NCBI RefSeq assembly: GCF_042682045.1
Contig: NZ_JBHUGS010000001.1
Span: 930,001-994,000, forward strand
Direction of reading: 5' to 3'
Length of the DNA: 64,000 bases
Source: Sphingomonas_R arantia
GTDB taxonomy: Bacteria; Pseudomonadota; Alphaproteobacteria; Sphingomonadales; Sphingomonadaceae
A program made the position numbers and the translations under genes. Under the pieces are notes generated by a model. The model was not told the origin of the DNA. It saw only the letters and a program-made list of their open reading frames with translations, and did no database searches. Below are positions 45,125 through 53,525 of the stretch, piece by piece (the first letter of the stretch is position 1; each line of letters begins with the position of its first letter).

Positions 45125-45805
45125 ATGAAACGCTCGACCGTCCTCCAGTCGATCCTCGATCTCTACGCGAAGCCGAACTATCTCGAAATCGGCGTCGATG
45201 AAGGTGCGACGTTCCGGGAACTGCGCGCCGCGAAAAAAGTGGGCGTCGATCCGCGGTTCGCCTTCAGCGTGGCCAAAGCCCGCAAAGAGCCGGAACTCGC
45301 CAATTGCGAATTCCACGAGGTTCCGAGCGACGAGTTTTTCGCCAAGCGTCCGATGACGGCGGCGAAGTTCGACGTGGTGTTCATCGACGGGCTGCATACC
45401 TTCGACCAGACGCTTCGCGACCTGCTGAACGCGGTGTCGGTCCTTGCCGAAGGTGGGACGATCCTGATCGACGATGTTATGCCGTCGAGCTACGCCGCGT
45501 CCCTGCCCAGCCTCGACTATAGTCGGCAGTTCTGGGCGGCGACGAACAATCCGGATGGGTCGTGGATGGGTGACGTGTTCCGTCTCGTGTTCTTCGTCCA
45601 GGACTATATGACGAGCTTCTCCTACGCGACCGTCGAGGAAAATCATGGCCAGACGGTCCTGTGGCGCGAACCGCGCGCGGTTCGTGCAGACCCGTCGCGG
45701 GTCGAGACGATCAGCCGGATCGAATATGTCGATGCCGTCATGGGTCGCGCGGCGTTCAAGATGGAACCGCTCGCGTCTATCATTCCGCGCCTGGGCAAGA
45801 AATAA
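45125..45805 (+). CDS. Class I SAM-dependent methyltransferase
   Basis: The 226-aa protein has a Rossmann methyltransferase fold: motif I YLEIGVDEGATFRELRA, the acidic strand in KVGVDPRFAF, then FDVVFIDGLHTFDQTLRDL and GGTILIDDVMP. This is the Methyltransf_24 type found in polysaccharide and natural-product clusters. Divergent from the GT61 gene, it may methylate a sugar, but the acceptor is unknown. A hairpin follows it. Its base composition is slightly less GC-rich than the surrounding core genes. Confidence 0.85.
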   Translation: MKRSTVLQSILDLYAKPNYLEIGVDEGATFRELRAAKKVGVDPRFAFSVAKARKEPELANCEFHEVPSDEFFAKRPMTAAKFDVVFIDGLHTFDQTLRDLLNAVSVLAEGGTILIDDVMPSSYAASLPSLDYSRQFWAATNNPDGSWMGDVFRLVFFVQDYMTSFSYATVEENHGQTVLWREPRAVRADPSRVETISRIEYVDAVMGRAAFKMEPLASIIPRLGKK

Positions 45806-45830
45806 CTCCGACCGCCGGATCGTGACCGTG

Positions 45831-45860
45831 CCAGCCGCCGCGTCCAATCGCGGCGGTTGG
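45831..45860 (+). terminator. Hairpin after the methyltransferase gene
   Basis: Arms 45831-45842 and 45849-45860 (core AGCCGCCGCG / CGCGGCGGTT, one G-T pair) have a 6-nt loop, 26 bp past the stop. There is no T tract, so it is only terminator-like. Confidence 0.4.
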
Positions 45861-46040
45861 TGCTCCGCGAGAACCGGTCGGTGTTTTGCTCGAAGCGACT
45901 CATTTGCCATCGCGGCGATCGACGATGCGGTCGCGGCGGGGCCGGCTCGCTATGACAGCGTGGCCTTTGCAACGCCGCTTATGCACCGGCGGCGATGCTG
46001 CGCCATTGCAGGGGGCGGGCTTCGACGCTAAGCCGCTGGC

Positions 46041-46442
46041 ATGACAGTTCTTGGCAGCATCTTCACCTGGTGGAACGGCGCGACGATCGGGACGCGGCGG
46101 CACACGAAGCGGTTCGGTGGCGAAGTCGGGCAGGATACGCTCGGCAACGTGTATTTCCAGGCGAAGAAGCCGGATTCGCGCGGGCTGATGAAGCGCTGGG
46201 TGATCTATAATGGTGCCAACGATGCCAGCCGGGTGCCGCCCGAATGGCATGGCTGGCTGCACAACACGATCGATGACGTGCCCGACCAGAGTCTGCCGCC
46301 CGCGCGGGTGTGGGAGAGGGCACCGCAGCCCAACCTGACCGGCACGCGCGATGCGTATCGCCCGGCCGGATCGCTGGATGCCGGCGGCCGCCGTGCCGCC
46401 GCGACCGGCGATTACGAGGCATGGAGCCCGGACCAGGCATGA
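46041..46442 (+). CDS. NADH:ubiquinone oxidoreductase accessory subunit (NDUFA12 family)
   Basis: The 133-aa protein matches the complex I accessory subunit B17.2/NDUFA12, which alphaproteobacteria share with mitochondria. It begins MTVLGSIFTWWNGATIGTRR and contains the conserved GNVYFQAKKPD, RWVIYNG, DASRVPPEWHGWLH and YEAWSPD segments. It overlaps the mlaD gene by 4 bp. The main nuo operon is not in the window. Confidence 0.95.
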   Translation: MTVLGSIFTWWNGATIGTRRHTKRFGGEVGQDTLGNVYFQAKKPDSRGLMKRWVIYNGANDASRVPPEWHGWLHNTIDDVPDQSLPPARVWERAPQPNLTGTRDAYRPAGSLDAGGRRAAATGDYEAWSPDQA

Positions 46443-46954
46443 AGACGATGGTCAAGGAAAACGGCGTCGAGGCGCTGATCGGCTTCGTCGTGGTGGCGGT
46501 GGCCGTGCTGTTCGCGCTGTTCGCATGGGGCCGGACCGGCGGCGGCGGGGCGGCCGACGCGATCCACGTCAGCGCGTTGTTCCCGAACGCCAGCGGCGTG
46601 ACGGTCGGCACCGACGTGCGCGTCGCGGGGCTGAAGATCGGCAGCGTGACGCAGCAGAAGCTCGATCCGGCCAGCTACCAGGTGGCGATCACGCTGGCGA
46701 TCGATCCGAGCGTGAAGCTGCCGTCCGACAGCAGCGCGGCGATCACGTCCGAGGGCCTGCTCGGCGGGACGTTCATCTCGCTGCAGCCGGGTGGTTCGAC
46801 CGAGATGTTGAAGGACGGCAGCGTCATTGCCGATACGCAGGGGTCGGTCGACCTGATGGGGCTGATCGGATCGTTCATCAACAAGCCGGCCGCCCCGACG
46901 ACCGATACGATGAGCGCCGCGCCGGGGGCCGCGCCGGCCGCGCCGGCCCAGTGA
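46439..46954 (+). CDS. mlaD: Outer membrane lipid asymmetry maintenance protein MlaD (orphan)
   Basis: The 171-aa protein has one N-terminal membrane anchor (about 13-32, ALIGFVVVAVAVLFALFAWG) and an MCE domain (about 42-130, VSALFPNASGVTVGTDVRVAGLKIG). A tail ending in Pro/Ala follows. MCE proteins form hexameric rings that move phospholipids between the membranes. It is not next to MlaE or MlaF; a complete transporter operon with another MCE protein lies at 56539-60077. Coupled to NDUFA12 by a 4-bp overlap and followed by DUF2155 7 bp on. Confidence 0.92.
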   Translation: MKTMVKENGVEALIGFVVVAVAVLFALFAWGRTGGGGAADAIHVSALFPNASGVTVGTDVRVAGLKIGSVTQQKLDPASYQVAITLAIDPSVKLPSDSSAAITSEGLLGGTFISLQPGGSTEMLKDGSVIADTQGSVDLMGLIGSFINKPAAPTTDTMSAAPGAAPAAPAQ

Positions 46955-46961
46955 AGACCGC

Positions 46962-47654
46962 GTGAAGACCGCCGCCGGCGCGGTGGTGATCGCCGCAGGG
47001 CTGGGTCTGGTGGCCTGGCAGGTTTCGGCCGTGCAGGGTCAGGAGCAGCCGGCACCGGAGACCGCGGCACCGCGGGCGGCTACGACGGGGACGTCGGATA
47101 CTGCACCGTCGCGATCGGCGTCGCGGACCCGGAGCGAGGGACCGGCGGCGGAACCGCTGTCAAAGGTCGAGACGCCGATGGCACAGCGCGTCGCCGTGCT
47201 GGGCGTGCTGAACAAGCGGAACGGGCTGTCGCGCGACCTGACGCTCAGGCCGGGGCAGGCGGTGCGGCTCGGCGACCTGGTCGTGCGGCTGCGCGCGTGC
47301 GAGGAGACCGCGCCGTGGGAGCCGGAGCATCTTACCGGGGCGTTCGTGCAGACCGACGTGCGCGGCCGCGATGCGCGCTGGCGGCGGGTGTTTTCGGGCT
47401 GGCTCTACAAGGAGTCACCCTCGCTGAACGCGGTCCAGCATCCGGTTTACGATGTCTGGCCCAAGAGTTGTACGATGCGGTATCCCGATACGGGGCCGGA
47501 GACGATCGCGGCCGGGTCCGGGGGCGTTGCGCCGTCCGGGGCGTCCGGGCCGTCCGAGTCGGGATCGACGAGGCGGTCGAGCGCGCCGAACTCGCCGATC
47601 ACGACACCGGTGGCGGCGCCGACGCCGAGCGCCGAATCGAGCAACGAGACATAG
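46962..47654 (+). CDS. DUF2155 domain protein
   Basis: The 230-aa secreted protein has a hydrophobic signal (AAGAVVIAAGLGLVAWQVSA) and a DUF2155 domain at about 75-170 (VAVLGVLNKRNGLSRDLTLRPGQ to WLYKESPSLNAVQHPVYDVW). Its last 50-60 residues are low-complexity Ser/Pro/Gly and overlap, in antisense, the 3' end of aat. The start is GTG; no better start is seen. Function is unknown, but it commonly neighbours NDUFA12 and aat in sphingomonads. Confidence 0.85.
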   Translation: MKTAAGAVVIAAGLGLVAWQVSAVQGQEQPAPETAAPRAATTGTSDTAPSRSASRTRSEGPAAEPLSKVETPMAQRVAVLGVLNKRNGLSRDLTLRPGQAVRLGDLVVRLRACEETAPWEPEHLTGAFVQTDVRGRDARWRRVFSGWLYKESPSLNAVQHPVYDVWPKSCTMRYPDTGPETIAAGSGGVAPSGASGPSESGSTRRSSAPNSPITTPVAAPTPSAESSNET

Positions 47655-48196
47655 GCCGAGCGCCGGATCTCGACCGCGCCGAGCGATGCGAGGTGATCGG
47701 TGATGAACTGGCAGTCGAGCAGCTTGTAGCCGCCGCAGCGTAGCCGCGCGACGAGATGGGCGAGCGCCACCTTCGAGGCGTCGCGGCAGCGGCTGAACAT
47801 GCTTTCGCCGAAGAATGCGCCGCCGAGCGTGACACCGTAGAGCCCGCCGACGAGTTCGCCGTCCTGCCAGGCTTCGATCGAATGGGCGTGGCCGCGGGCG
47901 TGGAGTGCGGAATAGGCACGCTCGATCTGCGGGTTGATCCAGGTGTCGGGGCGGTCGGCCGTGCTCTGCGCGCAATGCGCGACGACATCGGCGAAAGCGA
48001 CGTCGGCGGTGACGGTGAAGCGGTCCGACCGCAGCGTCTTGGCGAGCGAGCGCGAGAGGTGGAAGCCGTCGAGCGGGAGGATGCCGCGCTTGCGGGGCTC
48101 GACCCAGTAGACGTCGCCCGCATCTCGGCTGTCCGCCATCGGGAATACACCGATGGCGTAGGCGCGCAGCAGCATGTCGGGATCGAGCGCCATCAT
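47447..48196 (-). CDS. aat: Leucyl/phenylalanyl-tRNA--protein transferase
   Basis: Aat adds Leu or Phe to N-terminal Arg/Lys of proteins for the ClpAP N-end rule pathway. The core is LDPDMLLRAYAIGVFPMADS, YWVEPRKRGILPLDGFHLSRS, HSIEAWQDGELVGGLYGVTL, GAFFGESMFSR and the end SGYRIVQLLGQTS. The start chosen (48196) gives 249 aa, like other alphaproteobacterial Aat proteins; the frame runs upstream to a GTG at 48313, but that lies inside a repeat. No clear ribosome binding site precedes 48196, so the start is uncertain. Its 3' end overlaps DUF2155 by 208 bp. Confidence 0.88.
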   Translation of the reverse strand: MMALDPDMLLRAYAIGVFPMADSRDAGDVYWVEPRKRGILPLDGFHLSRSLAKTLRSDRFTVTADVAFADVVAHCAQSTADRPDTWINPQIERAYSALHARGHAHSIEAWQDGELVGGLYGVTLGGAFFGESMFSRCRDASKVALAHLVARLRCGGYKLLDCQFITDHLASLGAVEIRRSAYVSLLDSALGVGAATGVVIGEFGALDRLVDPDSDGPDAPDGATPPDPAAIVSGPVSGYRIVQLLGQTS

Positions 48197-48307
48197 GGCT
48201 GCAAGATGGCGGGCCGCGAGCGGGTTGGAAAGGGTCGGGGTGTCGGATGCGGCGATTTGTCCGTTGGGGGCGTCAGGTTCAGCGCAGTCCCGACGCTCAC
48301 CCGCAGT

Positions 48308-48394
48308 CGTCACCCCGGGCGGAGGCCGGGGTCTCTCTTTGGCTGGATGTCAGCGCAAGCCAGAGCGGGATCCCGGCTTTCGCCGGGATGACGG
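48308..48394. repeat. Structured repeat family 2, copy 2 (87 nt)
   Basis: The sequence reads CGTCACCCCGGGCGG..., with hairpins CCGGGCGGAGGCCGGG-like at the 5' side and CCCGGC-TTTC-GCCGGG at the 3' side and a weaker GGCT/AGCC middle. The ends CGTCA and TGACG also pair. It lies just upstream of aat and is 94 bp from a near-identical direct copy. Confidence 0.88.
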
Positions 48395-48487
48395 AGTGAT
48401 GGTGGCTTGTTGGTCTGGCGTTGCCCTTCGCAACGGCGAAGCGGGGTCAGCGGGTCATGTCTGGCATCCACCAGTTTTTCCAACGTT

Positions 48488-48573
48488 CGTCACCCCGGCG
48501 GAGGCCGGGGTCTCCCTTTGGCTGGATGTCACCGCAAGCCAGAGCGAGATCCCGGCTTTCGCCGGGATGACGG
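48488..48573. repeat. Structured repeat family 2, copy 3 (86 nt)
   Basis: This copy is nearly identical to 48308-48394 in the same orientation, differing by a few substitutions and one indel. The two copies account for nearly half of the 500-bp gap between aat and the M28 peptidase gene; the rest holds no convincing gene. Confidence 0.88.
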
Positions 48574-48661
48574 ACTTGTCTGTGCCGGACGATGTTCCCA
48601 GCCCTACGCGACAAATCGCGAGCCATGAGGGAGCGCTTGCGGTGCTGTTGCCTCCACCCCC

Positions 48662-48689
48662 AGCCCCCTCCCCTGAAGGGGAGGGGGCT
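48662..48689. repeat. GC-rich palindromic repeat after the M28 gene
   Basis: A perfect 12-bp stem, AGCCCCCTCCCC-TGAA-GGGGAGGGGGCT, lies 7 bp past the stop of the M28 gene. It belongs to the GC-rich palindrome family also seen near 33406, 50422, 56234, 60941 and 62464. Confidence 0.82.
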
Positions 48690-48696
48690 TTCTGGT

Positions 48697-50340
<1,644 letters not shown>

Positions 50341-50421
50341 GCGGGACCCTTGTTTGGTGTTTGGGGGGAGGGTGCAACGGGTTGGAGGCGGATGCAACCG
50401 GGGGAGCGGGGCGCCACAGTA

Positions 50422-50619
50422 AGCCCTCTCCTTCAGGGGAGGAGTTCGGGGTGGGGCTGACCGCTTCAAGCCGGTGAGGTTTTAGGGGAGGTGCTGTTGC
50501 CCCCACCCCAACCCAGTTCCGATCTCCGACAGGTGAAACATGCCCCCGGCATGTTTCAGGGATTGCCGGGGGCAATCCCGACCTGACGGCGATCGGAACT
50601 CCTGAAGGAGAGGGGCTTA
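50422..50619. repeat. Composite repeat element with cloverleaf-like core, copy A (198 nt)
   Basis: A 198-nt element, the same length as the copy at 62464-62661. Its left part is the palindrome CTCTCCTTCAGGGGAG plus GGGGTGGGGCTGA, then TTCAAGCCGGTGAGGTT, then GTGCTGTTGCCCCCACCCCA. The 86-nt core (50515-50600) follows, and then CCTGAAGGAGAGGGGCTTA, which is the inverse of the left end. It lies between the divergent M28 and threonine aldolase genes and fills most of that gap. Confidence 0.9.
50515..50600. repeat. Cloverleaf-like 86-nt core, copy A
   Basis: The outer stem pairs 50515-50534 (AGTTCCGATCTCCGACAGGT) with 50581-50600, 18 of 20 positions. Inside are two hairpins: GAAACATGCC-CCC-GGCATGTTTC (50535-50557) and GGGATTGCC-GGG-GGCAATCCC (50559-50579). 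The loops CCC and GGG are complementary. Copy B has the same hairpins and stem length but a different outer-stem sequence. Confidence 0.92.
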
Positions 50620-50665
50620 TCTGTTCCGATTGCGGATGGGTTTCGTGCCGCTTACAGCCCCACCC

Positions 50666-51667
50666 ATGCGCTTTTTCTCCGACAATGCCGCGCCGGCTCA
50701 TCCGGCTGTTCTGGACGCGATGCTGGCCGCCAATGCGGTCGATACCGCTTATGATGGCGATGCTTTGTCGAAGGCGATGGACGGGGCGTTCTCGGACCTG
50801 TTCGAGACGCCGGTGACCGCGATGTGGGTGGCGACCGGGACGGCAGCGAATGCGCTGGCGCTGGCGGCGATGGTGCCGCCGCATGGGGGCGTGCTGTGCC
50901 ACCGCGATGCGCATATCCAGAACGACGAGGGCGGTGCGCCGGAATTCTATACGCACGGTGCCAAGCTCATGCTGGTCGACGGCGTCGGGGCGAAGCTCGA
51001 CCCGGCGGGCGTGGCGGCGGCGGCGGATGCGATCGCGAACGACGTCCACCGGGTGCAGCCGCATGCGCTGTCGATCACCAACGCGACCGAATATGGGCTG
51101 GTCTATACGCCGGACGAGGTTGCGGCGCTGGGCGAGGTGGCCAAGGCGCGCGGCTGGGGGCTGCATATGGACGGGGCGCGGTTCGGCAATGCCATGGCGC
51201 ATGTCGGCTGTTCGCCGGCGGACATGACGTGGCGCGCCGGGGTGGACGTGCTGAGTTTCGGGTTCGTCAAGAATGGCGGGATGTCGGCGGAGGCTTTGGT
51301 GTTCTTCGACCAGACGCTGGCGGCCGATACGTTGCGGCGACGCAAGCGCGCGGGGCATCTGCTGTCGAAGGGGCGGTTCGCGGCGGCGCAGATCCTGGCG
51401 CTGGTCGAGCAGGATCGCTGGCTGGATACGGCGCGGGCGGCCAATGCGGGCGCGGCGGCGCTGGGTGCGGCGGCGGGGGCGCGGGCGCTGCATGCCGTTC
51501 AGGCGAACGAGCTGTTCCTGCGCGCGACGCCGGAGGAGGCCGCGGCGTTGCGCAGGCAGGGTTTCGATTTCTACGACTGGGCGGCGGGCGAGGTGCGGAT
51601 GGTGGTGTCGTGGAGCCAGCCGGCCGACGAGATCGCGGCGTTGGCGGCGGCGATCGCAGCGCTGTGA
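50666..51667 (+). CDS. ltaE: Low-specificity threonine aldolase
   Basis: The 333-aa PLP enzyme of the aldolase/beta-eliminating lyase family cleaves threonine or allo-threonine to glycine and acetaldehyde. It begins MRFFSDNAAPAHPAVLDAM and has the PLP-binding core HRDAHIQNDEGGA, GWGLHMDGARFGNAM and the Schiff-base lysine in SFGFVKNGGMSAEAL. The frame extends 12 codons upstream, but this ATG matches the family length. It is divergent from the M28 gene and 18 bp before a DMT transporter. Confidence 0.92.
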   Translation: MRFFSDNAAPAHPAVLDAMLAANAVDTAYDGDALSKAMDGAFSDLFETPVTAMWVATGTAANALALAAMVPPHGGVLCHRDAHIQNDEGGAPEFYTHGAKLMLVDGVGAKLDPAGVAAAADAIANDVHRVQPHALSITNATEYGLVYTPDEVAALGEVAKARGWGLHMDGARFGNAMAHVGCSPADMTWRAGVDVLSFGFVKNGGMSAEALVFFDQTLAADTLRRRKRAGHLLSKGRFAAAQILALVEQDRWLDTARAANAGAAALGAAAGARALHAVQANELFLRATPEEAAALRRQGFDFYDWAAGEVRMVVSWSQPADEIAALAAAIAAL

Positions 51668-51685
51668 CCGGGGCATGAGGGCCGC

Positions 51686-52624
51686 ATGACCGGGGCGCTG
51701 ACCGCTCCGCCGCTGCCGTCGGCGACGATCCGGCGCGTGCTGGTGCCGTTCATGCTGGTGACGTTGATCTGGGGATCGACGTGGCTGGTGATCCGCGACC
51801 AGATCGGCATCGTGCCGGCGAGCTGGTCGGTGACGTACCGCTTCGTCGTGGCGACGGTCGCGATGTTCGGCGTGGCGGCGGCGACGCGCGCGCCGCTCAG
51901 GATCGGGCGGGCGGGGATGCTGCTGGCCGCGGTCATCGGGTTCTGCCAGTTTTTCGCCAATTTTAACCTGGTGTATCTGGCGGAGACGTCGATCACGTCG
52001 GGGCTGGTGGCGGTGGTGTTCGGGTTGCTGGTGGTGCCGAACGCGGTGCTGGGGCGGATGCTGCTGGGGCAGGCGCTGTCGGTGCCGTTCCTGGCCGGGT
52101 CGGCGATCGCGATGGTGGGCGTCGCGCTGCTGTTCGATCATGAGTTGCGGACCGCGGGGGTGCGCGGCGAGGATGCGATCGCGGTGGCGGGCGGGATCGT
52201 CACGACGCTGGCCGCGGTGCTGGCCGCGTCGATCGCCAATGTGGTGCAGGCGACGCCGGTCGCGCGGCGGGTGGCGGTGATCCCGCTGATCGCGTGGGCG
52301 ATGCTGTTCGGGACGATCGTCGATGCGGGCTATGCCTGGGCGACGGTAGGCGCGCCGACGGTGGAGTGGCGCTGGGGCTATGCGGCCGGGATCGCGTATC
52401 TCGGGCTGGCGGGGTCGGCGCTGGCGTTTCCGCTCTACTACCGCGTGATCCGGACGATCGGGCCGGCGCGGGCGGCTTATTCCAGCGTGCTGGTGCCGGT
52501 GATCGCGATGACGCTATCGACCGCGTTCGAGGGGTATCGCTGGTCGGTTCAGGCGGGGGTGGGCTCCGCGCTGGCGATGGCCGGGCTGGTCGTGGCGTTG
52601 AGGGCGCGCAACCCCGCGCGGTAG
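51686..52624 (+). CDS. EamA/DMT-family transporter
   Basis: The 312-aa membrane protein has about ten helices and two EamA repeats, with LIWGSTWLVIRDQIG in the first and YAAGIAYLGLAGSALAFPLYY in the second. DMT transporters export amino acids and other metabolites; the substrate is not deducible. Its tail overlaps the SDR-like gene by 76 bp on the opposite strand. It starts 18 bp after threonine aldolase, perhaps in one transcript. Confidence 0.9.
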   Translation: MTGALTAPPLPSATIRRVLVPFMLVTLIWGSTWLVIRDQIGIVPASWSVTYRFVVATVAMFGVAAATRAPLRIGRAGMLLAAVIGFCQFFANFNLVYLAETSITSGLVAVVFGLLVVPNAVLGRMLLGQALSVPFLAGSAIAMVGVALLFDHELRTAGVRGEDAIAVAGGIVTTLAAVLAASIANVVQATPVARRVAVIPLIAWAMLFGTIVDAGYAWATVGAPTVEWRWGYAAGIAYLGLAGSALAFPLYYRVIRTIGPARAAYSSVLVPVIAMTLSTAFEGYRWSVQAGVGSALAMAGLVVALRARNPAR

Positions 52625-53379
52625 TCGGGGAAGGCGGGCGACCAGTCGAGGACGCGTTTCGCCTTGCCGTTCGCGACGCGGCGGTTCTCCGCATAGAAGC
52701 CGCGCGCCATGGGGGAGAGGTCGGCCGCGTCGAGCGATTGCAGTTCGGGCCAGGGCAGGCCGAGCAGGTCGCAGGCCGCCTCGATCACCGCATTCTGGCT
52801 GGACGGCCGGTCGTCGGCCAGATTGTAGACGCCGGGCGGGCCGTCCATGCCCGCAATGACGCCGGACACGATATCGTCGACATGGATGCGGCTGAACACC
52901 TGCGTGCGCAGGTCGATGCGGTGCGCGCGCCCTTCGCGGACGCGGTCGAGTGCGGAGCGGCCGGGGCCGTAGATGCCGGGGAGGCGGAAGATGCTCGCCT
53001 GCGGCAGGGTCTGCCAGCGCAGGTCGGCGGCGGCGCGGGCGTTGCGGCGGCCGGTGCCGACGGGTGCGCTCTCGTCGACCCACGCGCCCTGCGCATCGCC
53101 GTAGACGCCGGTGGACGAGAGGTAGCCGAGCCAGCGGGTGCGGAGGAGGGCGGGGCCGTAGCGGGTCAGGACCGGGTCCTGTTCGTCCGCGGGCGGGACG
53201 GAAGAGAGGATGTGGGTGGCGGCGGCGATCTCGGCGCGGACGGCGGGTTCGTCGTCGAAGGCGAGCGCGGTCTCGGTCGCGGTGCGGCGGGTGGCGGTGA
53301 CGTGCCAGCCTTCCTGCGTCAGGCGATCGGCGAGGCGGGTGGCGGTGTAGCCGAGGCCGAAGATCAGGAGGCGGGACAT
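52549..53379 (-). CDS. NAD-dependent epimerase/dehydratase-like SDR protein (YeeZ type)
   Basis: The 276-aa protein has a Rossmann start (MSRLLIFGLGYTATRLADRL, with GLGYTA instead of the usual GxxGxxG). Later it has YLSSTGVYGDAQGAW and DESAPVGTGRRNA, FRLPGIYGPGR, and a substrate region with RIHVDDIVSGVIA. This matches the YeeZ-like extended SDR family, whose reaction is unknown. The stop lies within the end of the EamA gene, and its start is 147 bp before pepN on the opposite strand. Confidence 0.88.
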   Translation of the reverse strand: MSRLLIFGLGYTATRLADRLTQEGWHVTATRRTATETALAFDDEPAVRAEIAAATHILSSVPPADEQDPVLTRYGPALLRTRWLGYLSSTGVYGDAQGAWVDESAPVGTGRRNARAAADLRWQTLPQASIFRLPGIYGPGRSALDRVREGRAHRIDLRTQVFSRIHVDDIVSGVIAGMDGPPGVYNLADDRPSSQNAVIEAACDLLGLPWPELQSLDAADLSPMARGFYAENRRVANGKAKRVLDWSPAFPDYRAGLRALNATTSPAIASAEPTPA

Positions 53380-53426
53380 AGGGTTCCTTTCTTGGGGCTT
53401 CGTTGGGATTGAGCTTACCCCAAGCC

Positions 53427-53465
53427 ACGCCCCCCACCCCGGCCCTCCCCCCGGTGGGGGGAGGG
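53427..53465. repeat. GC-rich palindromic repeat before pepN
   Basis: ACGCCCCCCACCCCGGC then CCTCCCCCC-GGTG-GGGGGAGG lies between the divergent SDR and pepN genes, about 60 bp before the pepN start. It is the same family as the 33535 copy. Confidence 0.8.
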
Positions 53466-53525
53466 GGATAGGGCGTTCGCTGTTCTTCGTTGTGAACCCT
53501 TTGGCTCGTGCCTAGTTTCGGAGCC

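Noticed and set aside
48197..48313. A longer aat reading from GTG at 48313.
   Set aside because: It would start inside repeat copy 48308-48394, and the extra 39 residues have no family similarity. The start near 48196 gives the normal length.
50515..50600. A tRNA or tRNA-like gene, because of the cloverleaf plan.
   Set aside because: Loops are only 3 nt, there is no T-loop GTTCGA motif and no anticodon arm of normal size. It resembles a tRNA only in general outline.
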